Assembly: GCA_900540185.1 (NCBI GenBank) | Contig: UQFH01000009.1 | Coordinates: 1-64,000 of the forward strand | Source: an uncultured Eubacteriales bacterium | GTDB taxonomy: Bacteria; Bacillota; Clostridia; Tissierellales; Peptoniphilaceae | Reading direction: 5' to 3' | DNA length: 64,000 bases | Part shown: positions 16,946-24,273 of the stretch, piece after piece | Layout of the letters: each line of letters begins with the position of its first letter | How positions within the stretch are numbered: position 1 is the stretch's first letter | The notes under the pieces: generated by a model | The model's input: the letters and a program-made list of their open reading frames with translations, nothing else | The model's database searches: none | Told to the model about the DNA's origin: nothing | Made by a program: the position numbers and the translations under genes

Positions 16946-16964
16946 ATTAAGAAGGTATTAATAT

Positions 16965-17750
16965 ATGAAGATAAAGACAAGTTCAAAACTAAATCTGTTT
17001 TTAAAAGTGATTTCAAAAAGAGATGACGGTTACCATGATATAAAAACAATTATGAGCGAGTTCGACTTCGGAGACGAGATTTTTATTTCAAAGAGCGCTT
17101 CCGACAGTTTTACTTCAAATATGGTTTCAACCGGTCCGAATCTTGTGGAGAAGACACTATTAAAGCTGCGTGAACATGTGTATGTTCCGAGTGTTTCAAT
17201 CGAGCTAAAAAAAATGACCCCAATCGGTTCGGGCATGGGGACGGGTTCGTCCGATGCCGCCGAAACTCTGAAGGGGCTTAATGATTTTTTCAATCTTAAA
17301 CTCGAGAGAAAAACTCTTTTAAATATCGCCTCCGAAATCGGGATGGACGTTCCCTTTTTCATCGACGGAAAGCTTGCACTCGCAACAAATAGAGGCGACG
17401 AGCTAAAAGCAATCGACGGCATTTTTAAAAAGGCGCTTGTCGTTATGGATGAACCTGTTATTTCTAAAAATATTTATACTCTTTTGGAGCCATCTGATTT
17501 TGATTCAGACGAACCGAACACACTTATTCTTCCGGTTTTAAGAAATTATCCGAAGGTGCGCGATTTTTATTTTCACCTTCAAGATATTGATAAAAACTTC
17601 AGAATGAGCGGTGCCGGGGGAGCATTTTTCCTAATTGGTGAAAATGATTATTTAAACCAAGTAAAAGATAAGGTGTCTGCAAAGTTGAAGATGATTGTGG
17701 ATATCCGAGTACCTGAGGTGGGTTATGACGACTTTATTTTTAGTTCTTAA
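16965..17750 (+). CDS. ispE: 4-diphosphocytidyl-2-C-methyl-D-erythritol kinase
   Basis: IspE phosphorylates CDP-methylerythritol in the non-mevalonate isoprenoid pathway. The 261-residue protein has the N-terminal 'SSKLNLFLKVISKRDDGYHDIKTIM' (catalytic-side Lys and Tyr-His). It also has the GHMP kinase glycine loop 'PIGSGMGTGSSDAAE' (about 86-100), 'GMDVPFFI', and the C-terminal 'FRMSGAGGAFFLIG'. It is slightly shorter than the usual ~280 residues. Its stop overlaps the next gene by 26 nt, so the two are cotranscribed. Confidence 0.92.
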   Translation: MKIKTSSKLNLFLKVISKRDDGYHDIKTIMSEFDFGDEIFISKSASDSFTSNMVSTGPNLVEKTLLKLREHVYVPSVSIELKKMTPIGSGMGTGSSDAAETLKGLNDFFNLKLERKTLLNIASEIGMDVPFFIDGKLALATNRGDELKAIDGIFKKALVVMDEPVISKNIYTLLEPSDFDSDEPNTLILPVLRNYPKVRDFYFHLQDIDKNFRMSGAGGAFFLIGENDYLNQVKDKVSAKLKMIVDIRVPEVGYDDFIFSS

Positions 17751-18411
17751 AATAATATTTGTCCTGTTTTATTTGGGTATTTTGTCGTATATGGCGAACT
17801 ACTTTTTCAGAAAGTCCGGTTGGAGCAGGTTCTGCTATATTTTAGGCGTGCTTGCGGTCATCGGAATAATTATCACGGGACAGGCGTTTATTGTGAGAGC
17901 TTACAATTATTTTTCCCCAAATGAGGCGCTGCCTTTAGTCCTTGGAATAAGCAGATTTTTGGTCGCACTTTTCTTTGTGATTGTGAATGTTCTCAGTTAT
18001 TATATGTATATTGCATATTTCAACAAAAAGAGATATCAAAATCAACAAAATGTGGTTTGGATTTTGACTGTGCTTTCAATTATTTTGGTTGCACTCCCTC
18101 AAAACGACTACGCAAAAGATGTGCCGGGGCTTTTACTTCCAAGACTCAGAGTCATTCCGTCTATAATTTGCGGACTTTATATTTCGCTCATTCTCATGGT
18201 AGACTCATATTACAAGAGAAACGCACATTTTCAACACTACGCACTTTGCTTGTTTTTGCTGCAGCTCGTGCAAATCGTTAACAGCTATTTTTTAAAGGCG
18301 AAGGCGAAAACTGAATTTATTTACTATGCAATGATTTGTGTAATATTCATTGCAATGCTTACCATTTTTTATCGTGAACTATATAAGAAAAATGAGCTTG
18401 AACGATTCTAA
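17725..18411 (+). CDS. Polytopic membrane protein of unknown function
   Basis: The 228-residue product has about seven transmembrane helices ending with 'MLTIFYRELYKKNELERF'. The ATG at 17725 is preferred because GAGGTG lies just upstream; the longer frame to 17695 extends further into ispE. It overlaps ispE by 26 nt, so translational coupling is likely. I do not recognise the family. Confidence 0.65.
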   Translation: MTTLFLVLKIIFVLFYLGILSYMANYFFRKSGWSRFCYILGVLAVIGIIITGQAFIVRAYNYFSPNEALPLVLGISRFLVALFFVIVNVLSYYMYIAYFNKKRYQNQQNVVWILTVLSIILVALPQNDYAKDVPGLLLPRLRVIPSIICGLYISLILMVDSYYKRNAHFQHYALCLFLLQLVQIVNSYFLKAKAKTEFIYYAMICVIFIAMLTIFYRELYKKNELERF

Positions 18412-18465
18412 AGCAGGATACTTTTCCACCCGAAGAGAAATTGGCCGGATTGTCCTGCTATTTTT
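18412..18465 (+). terminator. Long-loop terminator
   Basis: AGCAGGA (18412-18418) pairs with TCCTGCT (18453-18459), followed by ATTTTTG. It directly follows the membrane-protein stop. Confidence 0.7.
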
Positions 18466-18490
18466 GTCTTAATTTTTATTGGAGGTTTGT

Positions 18491-19840
18491 ATGAAAAAAG
18501 AACTACTAAATTGCTTAATTGCAAAATCACAAAGAAAGAGAAATTGGTTCGTTATGCCAGGGCACAAAGGACGCGATTTCGGTTATTTAAAAGGACTTAA
18601 CCTTTCCGCCGACACAACGGAAACATATGACACAGATAATTTAAACAACCCTGTTGACATCATTATGCGCTCACAGGAAAGAGCCGCCGAAATTTTCGGT
18701 GCAAAAAAGACTTACTATACCATCAACGGTACAAGCGGTGCGATGATTGCAGCAGTTACAGCCTTGACCCTTCCGGGCGACAAGATTTTGGTTTCGAGAA
18801 ACTGTCACGTCTGCGTTTACAGAGCAGCCGCAATAAGAAGGCTCGAGCTCGACTACATTTTGCCGGAGGTAAAGGACACTGTCGACAGAAATGTAACGCC
18901 GGAAGAAGTTGAAAAAAGAATTATTGAAACCGACCCGAAACTCGTCATCGTGACAAATCCGACGTTCTTCGGATACACGACCGACATTCAAAAAATCGTG
19001 GATATCTGCAACAAACACGGCGTCCTTCTAATCGTTGACGAAGCACACGGCGCACACTTCCCTTTCAGCGACAATCTACCTCTTTCTGCAGTTCATGCGG
19101 GAGCAGACATCGTCGTTCACTCAACACACAAAACGCTTTTGGGCCTCACAAGCGCAAATATGATTCACGTTTGCTCCAACAGAGTTGACACAGAAGAACT
19201 TATGAGATGTATCACAACTTACCAAACGACATCTCCGAACTATTTAATAACCCTTTCAAACGAGCTCTCCGCCGCATTTATGACCGAAGGCGGAAAGGAA
19301 GTTTTGGAAGATAATATAAGATGGGCAAATGAAGCAGCCGACGAGATTAATAAAATCCCGGGACTCAGCTGTCTTAAAGACCCTTGCAAAGATCCGCTGA
19401 AGATTATTGTGGACACGTCGAAACTCATAAACGGACGTGAGTTTGCAAAATATCTCTTTGACAAAAAGGATATGGACTCCGAAATGTGCGACGAAATGCA
19501 CATCGACTTCTATGCGGGCATAGGTAATATTGAATCCGACTATCACGAACTCGTACAAGCTTTAAAGGAAGCAGCCGCAGAAATCGAACCGCATCCGGTG
19601 GTGCAAAATCCGCCAAAGATTCAAATCCCAGAAGTGCAACTGGACATCTGCGATGCGCTTGATGCGGACTTCTATTTGGAAGACGTCGAAGATGCTATCG
19701 GAAAGGTTTCAGTCGACTACATCATGCCGTATCCGCCGGGAATTCCACTAATTCTTCCGGGCGAAGTAATTACGGAAGACGCAATTCAATTTTTCGACAA
19801 ACCGAAAATAAAAATCTTTAAAAAATCTCCGTTCTTCTAA
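18491..19840 (+). CDS. Orn/Lys/Arg decarboxylase-family PLP enzyme
   Basis: The 449-residue enzyme belongs to the fold-type I basic amino-acid decarboxylases, closest in style to the SpeA/YaaO-like proteins of Bacillota. 'FVMPGHKG' near the N-terminus, 'TSGAMIAAVTAL', the PLP-aspartate in 'LIVDEAHGAH' and the Schiff-base Lys in 'VVHSTHKTLLGLTSAN' are diagnostic. 'YPPGIPLILPGE' near the C-terminus is the decarboxylase signature. It would make agmatine, cadaverine or putrescine; the substrate is not fixed by sequence. GGAGG stands 5 nt before ATG 18491. A TTG at 18479 lies upstream of that ribosome site and is rejected. Confidence 0.88.
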   Translation: MKKELLNCLIAKSQRKRNWFVMPGHKGRDFGYLKGLNLSADTTETYDTDNLNNPVDIIMRSQERAAEIFGAKKTYYTINGTSGAMIAAVTALTLPGDKILVSRNCHVCVYRAAAIRRLELDYILPEVKDTVDRNVTPEEVEKRIIETDPKLVIVTNPTFFGYTTDIQKIVDICNKHGVLLIVDEAHGAHFPFSDNLPLSAVHAGADIVVHSTHKTLLGLTSANMIHVCSNRVDTEELMRCITTYQTTSPNYLITLSNELSAAFMTEGGKEVLEDNIRWANEAADEINKIPGLSCLKDPCKDPLKIIVDTSKLINGREFAKYLFDKKDMDSEMCDEMHIDFYAGIGNIESDYHELVQALKEAAAEIEPHPVVQNPPKIQIPEVQLDICDALDADFYLEDVEDAIGKVSVDYIMPYPPGIPLILPGEVITEDAIQFFDKPKIKIFKKSPFF

Positions 19841-19868
19841 AATCTTAGCCGACACATCTGACTAAAAA

Positions 19869-19898
19869 TTGTTTAAAGAAATGTGAAAAGGGTATAAA
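19869..19898 (+). promoter_or_regulatory. Promoter of the GlsB-like/pta unit
   Basis: TTGTTT (19869-19874), an 18-nt spacer and TATAAA (19893-19898) precede the start by 20 nt. Confidence 0.6.
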
Positions 19899-19918
19899 AA
19901 AGTGAGGAGGTACTAAAT

Positions 19919-20170
19919 ATGATTTATTCAATTATAATCGGTGCACTTGCAGGATGGCTTGCATCAATATTTATGAATAAGAATGCTGAAATGGGATGGC
20001 TAAAAAATATCATCGCAGGTATTTTGGGCGGAGCCATCGGAAGATGGATCCTAGGCATGATTATCTCAAAGTCGGAAGGCGGAGTCATTTATGACTTACT
20101 TGCAGGCGTTCTTGGTGCATGCATACTCATCGCAATCATAAATTTGATCACCGGAAAAAAAGGAAGGTAA
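19919..20170 (+). CDS. GlsB/YeaQ/YmgE-family membrane protein
   Basis: The 83-residue protein has three short hydrophobic helices and the glycine-rich pattern of the transglycosylase-associated (GlsB) family: 'IIGALAGWLASIFM', 'NIIAGILGGAIGRWILG' and 'LLAGVLGACILIAIINL'. Members are linked to general stress and the cell envelope; their biochemical role is unknown. GAGGAGG lies before the ATG. pta starts 3 nt after its stop, so they form one transcript. Confidence 0.85.
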   Translation: MIYSIIIGALAGWLASIFMNKNAEMGWLKNIIAGILGGAIGRWILGMIISKSEGGVIYDLLAGVLGACILIAIINLITGKKGR

Positions 20171-20173
20171 AAA

Positions 20174-21109
20174 ATGCTAATTGACGAACTAAAGAAAAAG
20201 CTCGAAGGCAAAAATGCTTCAATCATTTTGCCTGAAGGCGAAGACGAAAGAGTCAGAGAAGCTGCAAAAATTCTTAAAAAAGAAGGCATCATCGAGCCGA
20301 TTGTTTTGACGGACGGAGAAGAAATCGAAGGCGTCACAACAATCAATGTTAACGACTATGACATCACTGAAATGGTCGATGCTTTTGTAGAAAGAAGAAA
20401 AGGAAAGATCGATGCGGAAGGCGCAAAGAAATTGGTTTTGGAAGATAAAAACTATTTCGGCACAATGCTCGTTTATATGAAAAAGGCAAGCGGACTTGTT
20501 TCCGGAGCATGCCACAGCACAGCAAACACTGTCAGACCTGCTCTTCAAATTATCAAAATGAAAAAACCGTATAAAAAGACAAGCGGCGTTTTCGTTATGA
20601 TGAAGGGAACAGAAAGATATATTTTCACGGACTGCGCAATAAATATCGCTCCGACATCTGAAGATATCGCTGAAAATGCTATTATTTCATACGACACTGC
20701 AAAATCTTTCGGAATCGACGAACCGAAAATTGCTCTTCTTTCATTCTCAACAAAGGGCAGTGCTTCATCCGAAGAAGTCGACAAGGTTGCAAACGCTTTG
20801 AAACTTATCAAAGAACAAGCACCTGAACTTGTGGTCGACGGCGAACTTCAATTTGACGCAGCATTTGTTCCGAAAGTCGGCGAAACAAAGGCAAAGGGTT
20901 CACCTGTTGCAGGACACGCAAATGTATTTGTTTTCCCGAGCCTCGAAGCCGGAAACATCGGATACAAAATTGCTCAAAGAATGGGCGGATTCGAAGCAAT
21001 CGGACCTATTCTTCAAGGACTCAATTCTCCGGTAAACGACCTTTCAAGAGGTTGCTCAACCGAAGATGTGGTTGCACTTTCGTATTTAACAGCTGCACAA
21101 TCACTATAA
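20174..21109 (+). CDS. pta: Phosphate acetyltransferase
   Basis: Pta interconverts acetyl-CoA and acetyl phosphate, feeding acetate kinase for ATP in fermenters. The 311-residue single-domain form shows 'ASIILPEGEDERVREAA' at the N-terminus, 'ASGLVSGACHSTANTVRPALQII', 'GELQFDAAFVPKVGETKAKGSPVAGHANVFVFPSLEAGNIGYKIAQRMGG' and 'PILQGLNSPVNDLSRGCSTEDV'. It lacks the N-terminal DRTGG/CobB extension of enteric Pta. ackA is not in the window. Confidence 0.95.
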   Translation: MLIDELKKKLEGKNASIILPEGEDERVREAAKILKKEGIIEPIVLTDGEEIEGVTTINVNDYDITEMVDAFVERRKGKIDAEGAKKLVLEDKNYFGTMLVYMKKASGLVSGACHSTANTVRPALQIIKMKKPYKKTSGVFVMMKGTERYIFTDCAINIAPTSEDIAENAIISYDTAKSFGIDEPKIALLSFSTKGSASSEEVDKVANALKLIKEQAPELVVDGELQFDAAFVPKVGETKAKGSPVAGHANVFVFPSLEAGNIGYKIAQRMGGFEAIGPILQGLNSPVNDLSRGCSTEDVVALSYLTAAQSL

Positions 21110-21116
21110 AATTAAG

Positions 21117-21139
21117 CGGAGAGAAATCTCCGTTTTTTT
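21117..21139 (+). terminator. Rho-independent terminator after pta
   Basis: CGGAGA and TCTCCG pair around GAAA and are followed by T7. Confidence 0.92.
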
Positions 21140-21189
21140 GTTGCAATAATTGTGTCGTAAAATGGGTATATTAAAGGCGGAGGCAAGTT

Positions 21190-21744
21190 ATGAGAGGAAA
21201 TTTTAATGTTATTTACAATGGAATGGAATATTATGGAGGTCATCAAGAATGGCTCAAGAGTTTCGGCGTCAATGAGTTTTTCAGAAATCGCGCATGCGGT
21301 CTTGCCGCAATTTCAAATGTTGTTTATTACTACAGCGACGCTGAATATTGCGAGATTTTAAAGCTCGCATACGATATTATAAAGCCCTCTCCCGCCGGCA
21401 TATACAGCGCAAAGAGACTCGAAAATGCACTCAATGAAATTGCACTTTTATATGAACTTCCGCTTTCCACGGAAATTTTCAACCCCTATACATATGAGGG
21501 ATTCAGATGGTATGTAAATAATGTGATTAGAAGCGGCGGTTTTATTATAATGCTTAACTACAACAACCGAAACAAGGAGCTTTCGTATCATTGGGTCACA
21601 ATAACCGGCGCAAAAGGCGACGTCATCACGACCTCAAACTGGGGCTCGAAGCTCAAATACAATCTGCGCGAGATTTGGAAGATGAAGGGGCTAATGCTTA
21701 AGCTCATCAAGGTAAATCTCGACGACAAAAATCAAGTAAAATAA
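21190..21744 (+). CDS. Papain-fold (C39-like) cysteine peptidase-like protein
   Basis: The 184-residue protein has no signal peptide. A papain-like triad can be placed: Cys36 in 'FRNRACGLAAISNVVYYY', His in 'ELSYHWVTITGAKGD' and Asn in 'TTSNWGSKLKYNL'. This order and spacing resemble C39-like peptidases and bacteriocin-processing domains. It could be an intracellular peptidase or a non-catalytic relative. It lies between pta and a convergent DUF898 gene, apparently as a single-gene unit. Confidence 0.55.
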   Translation: MRGNFNVIYNGMEYYGGHQEWLKSFGVNEFFRNRACGLAAISNVVYYYSDAEYCEILKLAYDIIKPSPAGIYSAKRLENALNEIALLYELPLSTEIFNPYTYEGFRWYVNNVIRSGGFIIMLNYNNRNKELSYHWVTITGAKGDVITTSNWGSKLKYNLREIWKMKGLMLKLIKVNLDDKNQVK

Positions 21745-21757
21745 AAAAGGCAAGCCT

Positions 21758-22057
21758 TTAGCTTACCATTGTTGTGTGTCTTATTTTCCATTGACGGAGT
21801 TTTATAAATACCCAAAATCCGTAGATGCCGAATGTGATTAATGTGAAGAACCACCATTTAATCCAATTTCCGAAAAGCCCGGTTGCGGTACCGTTGAATT
21901 CGAGTTTGTGTCCGTCGATATACGTGTTGTTGATTTGCCACTTGTATACAAGACAAAGCGACCACGGATACATTATCCCGAAAGTTACAATTGTCAAAAG
22001 CGAGCCGACAATAATTCTTAAAACATAGTCCAAAAGACCACCTTTAAAATCTGACAT
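21758..22057 (-). CDS. DUF898-family membrane protein
   Basis: The 99-residue protein has two long hydrophobic hairpins ('IIVGSLLTIVTFGIMYPWSLCLVYKW' and 'GLFGNWIKWWFFTLITFGIYGFWVFIKLRQWKIRHT') separated by 'NTYIDGHKLEFNGTATG', typical of DUF898/YjgN-like proteins. It is shorter than most members. GGGGGA precedes the ATG. The function is unknown. Confidence 0.7.
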   Translation of the reverse strand: MSDFKGGLLDYVLRIIVGSLLTIVTFGIMYPWSLCLVYKWQINNTYIDGHKLEFNGTATGLFGNWIKWWFFTLITFGIYGFWVFIKLRQWKIRHTTMVS

Positions 22058-22119
22058 AATAAATCCCCCTTTGTAATTACATTATAGCATATTTTTTACA
22101 AATATAGAAAGGAGATATC

Positions 22120-22854
22120 ATGAATAAAATTGATGAATTAAAAAAGATTATAGATGAGTCCAAAAACATAGTTTTCTTCGGAGGAGCCGGCGTTTCGACA
22201 GAGTCGGGCATTCCGGACTTCAGAAGCAGCAACGGAGTTTTTTCGAAAATATTAAACTCAAATCTTGCGCCCGAACAAGTCGTGAGCCACACATACTACA
22301 AAAAAATTCCAAAAGAGTTTTTTGAATTCTACTTCAACAATATGGTCTTTCCGGATGCAAAGCCGAACGCTGCGCACACTGCGCTTGCAAAGCTCGAAGA
22401 CGAAGGAAAAGTTAAAGCCGTCGTCACTCAAAACATAGACGGACTGCACCAAATTGCGGGAAGTAAAACCGTTTATGAACTTCACGGCTCCGTTCACAGA
22501 AATTACTGTGAAAAGTGCCACAAGTTTTACAGTCTCGAAGACGCGCTCAAAAAATACTACGAAGGCGGCATTCCGTTTTGCGACTGCGGCGGTGTCATAA
22601 AACCTGACGTCGTGCTTTATGAAGAAGCGCTTCCAAACGACATGATGTTCGGCGCAATCGACTCCATAAGTAAGGCGGACACTCTTATAATCGGCGGCAC
22701 AAGCCTCGTTGTCTACCCTGCCGCAAGTTTTATAAACTACTTCAGAGGTAAACACCTTGTGGTGATAAATATGACGCCGACAATCGCCGACCGCGACGCC
22801 GATCTTGTCATAGACGAAAAAATCGGTGAAGTGTTTAAAAAAGTTATGGAATAA
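22120..22854 (+). CDS. cobB: NAD-dependent protein deacylase (sirtuin)
   Basis: This Sir2-family enzyme removes acyl groups from lysines using NAD. The 244-residue protein shows 'GGAGVSTESGIPDFRSSNG' (about 21-39), the catalytic 'VVTQNIDGLHQIAGS', the active His in 'ELHGSVHRNYC', a Cys4 zinc module ('YCEKCHKF' and 'FCDCGGVIKPDVV') and 'IIGGTSLVVYPAASF'. AGGAG precedes the ATG. It could reverse acetyl-phosphate-driven acetylation arising from the nearby pta. The symbol follows the family name only. Confidence 0.92.
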   Translation: MNKIDELKKIIDESKNIVFFGGAGVSTESGIPDFRSSNGVFSKILNSNLAPEQVVSHTYYKKIPKEFFEFYFNNMVFPDAKPNAAHTALAKLEDEGKVKAVVTQNIDGLHQIAGSKTVYELHGSVHRNYCEKCHKFYSLEDALKKYYEGGIPFCDCGGVIKPDVVLYEEALPNDMMFGAIDSISKADTLIIGGTSLVVYPAASFINYFRGKHLVVINMTPTIADRDADLVIDEKIGEVFKKVME

Positions 22855-22857
22855 AAT

Positions 22858-23358
22858 TTATTCGTAAATTTTTATAATGCTTTCAATTATTTCGCGGGAT
22901 TTTTCGTCCTCGATTTTTAAATAATCTCTAAACTTTTCAGGAACATCTTGTTCCTGAATTTTTTTCATGAAAATCTTATCTTTAACCTCGTAAAATTCAT
23001 ATATATGATTTGAAATTCCTATGTCAAAAATATAATACTTGGAATCGTCTAAATAAAAGTTCCCTTGCGGCTCTTTTAAGCTTAAAAGCCCGAAAAATCC
23101 CAAATATGGCACCGAAAGAACAAGTAGAATTGCGACAATTGCAAAAATAATTTTTAAATACATTCGCTTGAATTCGTTAATCATATAGCCTATTATGATT
23201 GCATCTAAAATCGGAAGGAGCGCAAAAATAAAAACCGTAATTACATTATTTATAATTGGAATAAAATCTATTTTTAAAATAGTAATATATAGAATGACTT
23301 TTACAATAAAGCTTGCCATTAGTATGGTTATTAATTTTTTCATTGAAATCTTATTCAT
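22858..23358 (-). CDS. Membrane protein of unknown function
   Basis: The 166-residue product has an N-terminal hydrophobic block of three to four helices (to about residue 90) and a C-terminal soluble part ('FYLDDSKYYIFDIGISNHIYEFYEV'). The start at 23358 is preferred because GAGGTG lies 5 nt upstream; the frame's first ATG at 23370 overlaps that ribosome site. It converges on sir2 with a 3-nt gap. No family is recognised. Confidence 0.6.
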   Translation of the reverse strand: MNKISMKKLITILMASFIVKVILYITILKIDFIPIINNVITVFIFALLPILDAIIIGYMINEFKRMYLKIIFAIVAILLVLSVPYLGFFGLLSLKEPQGNFYLDDSKYYIFDIGISNHIYEFYEVKDKIFMKKIQEQDVPEKFRDYLKIEDEKSREIIESIIKIYE

Positions 23359-23420
23359 ACTGCACCTCATATAGATTATATCATATTTTATAATGTAATA
23401 ATATATCGTGCTAATATATA

Positions 23421-23449
23421 TTGAAAAGTTTTCAATATTGTGTTATAAT
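23421..23449 (+). promoter_or_regulatory. Promoter with palindrome over the -35
   Basis: TTGAAA (23421-23426), a 17-nt spacer and TATAAT (23444-23449) form a near-consensus promoter. The -35 is one arm of the perfect palindrome TTGAAAAGTTTTCAA (23421-23435), a possible operator. Confidence 0.75.
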
Positions 23450-23473
23450 TAATTTATATGAAAGGAGAATACT

Positions 23474-24172
23474 ATGATTTGTAAAAAATGCGGACAAGAA
23501 CTCCCGAACGGTGCAAAATTCTGCACGAACTGCGGAGAAAAAATCGAAGAGACAAGCGAATTTAAAGTTTGCCCGAAATGCGGCGCAAAATGCAAAAAAG
23601 ATGCAAAATTCTGCACAACTTGCGGATATGCTTTTGGCGACAATGTAAACGTTGGTAGCGGCGACGGTAAAATCGGAGCGGCTATAAAGAAACCGTCAAA
23701 ACAAAAAATCATCCAATATGTAGCTCTCGGAGTTTTAGGACTGCTCCTAATATTTGTATTGTTCAAAATGGGCTCCTGCATTTTCGGCGGTGGAAAACTC
23801 ACCGAATCAAAAGCGGAAGAAATAGTCGACGACTTTGTAGATGCACTTTTTGATTTTGATATAAAGAAAATGGCAAAATACACAGTTTATGATTCGGATT
23901 CTCTCGAGCGAATAATCAGCGACGGGGATATGAGATCTCTAAACGCTCTAAAAAATTTGAAGGACACAATGGTTGACATAGACGTTGACGTTGACATCGT
24001 CCCGGGAACACTCCAATTCTCCGACGACAAAAAAGAAGCCTGGGCGGACTTTGAAATGAAAATGGAATACAAAATGATGGGCGAAGAATACAAGGACTCC
24101 GACGTCTCAACCGTTCGATTTATAAAAAAGAATAACAAATGGCTAATCTCGCTCTTTGAAAATATGTTTTAA
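23474..24172 (+). CDS. Zinc-ribbon membrane-anchored protein
   Basis: The 232-residue protein opens with two zinc ribbons: 'CKKCGQELPNGAKFCTNCG' (residues 3-21) and 'CPKCGAKCKKDAKFCTTCG' (about 33-51). A single transmembrane helix follows at about 77-95. An extracytoplasmic domain of ~130 residues starts with 'TESKAEEIVDDFVDALFDFDIKKMAKYTVYD', similar to NTF2-like DUF4878/lumazine-binding-type domains. Such proteins are common in clostridia and may sense envelope or redox state. AAAGGAG lies before the ATG. Confidence 0.75.
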   Translation: MICKKCGQELPNGAKFCTNCGEKIEETSEFKVCPKCGAKCKKDAKFCTTCGYAFGDNVNVGSGDGKIGAAIKKPSKQKIIQYVALGVLGLLLIFVLFKMGSCIFGGGKLTESKAEEIVDDFVDALFDFDIKKMAKYTVYDSDSLERIISDGDMRSLNALKNLKDTMVDIDVDVDIVPGTLQFSDDKKEAWADFEMKMEYKMMGEEYKDSDVSTVRFIKKNNKWLISLFENMF

Positions 24173-24177
24173 AATTT

Positions 24178-24211
24178 ACCGCAGTATGCGATTGCATATT
24201 GCGGTTTTTTT
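24178..24211 (+). terminator. Rho-independent terminator
   Basis: ACCGCAGTATGC and GCATATTGCGGT form a long stem around GATT, followed by T6. Confidence 0.92.
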
Positions 24212-24224
24212 GTAAGATAAAACA

Positions 24225-24256
24225 AAAAGACTTATGGATTTATCCATAAGCCTTTT
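24225..24256. terminator. Terminator for the subtilase gene
   Basis: CTTATGGA-TTTA-TCCATAAG is flanked by A-rich and T-rich arms and can act in both directions. It lies 18 nt beyond the minus-strand subtilase stop. Confidence 0.8.
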
Positions 24257-24273
24257 AAATTACCATAAATTAT

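Noticed and set aside
18479..18490. TTG start for the decarboxylase gene
   Set aside because: It precedes the only ribosome site, which points to ATG 18491.
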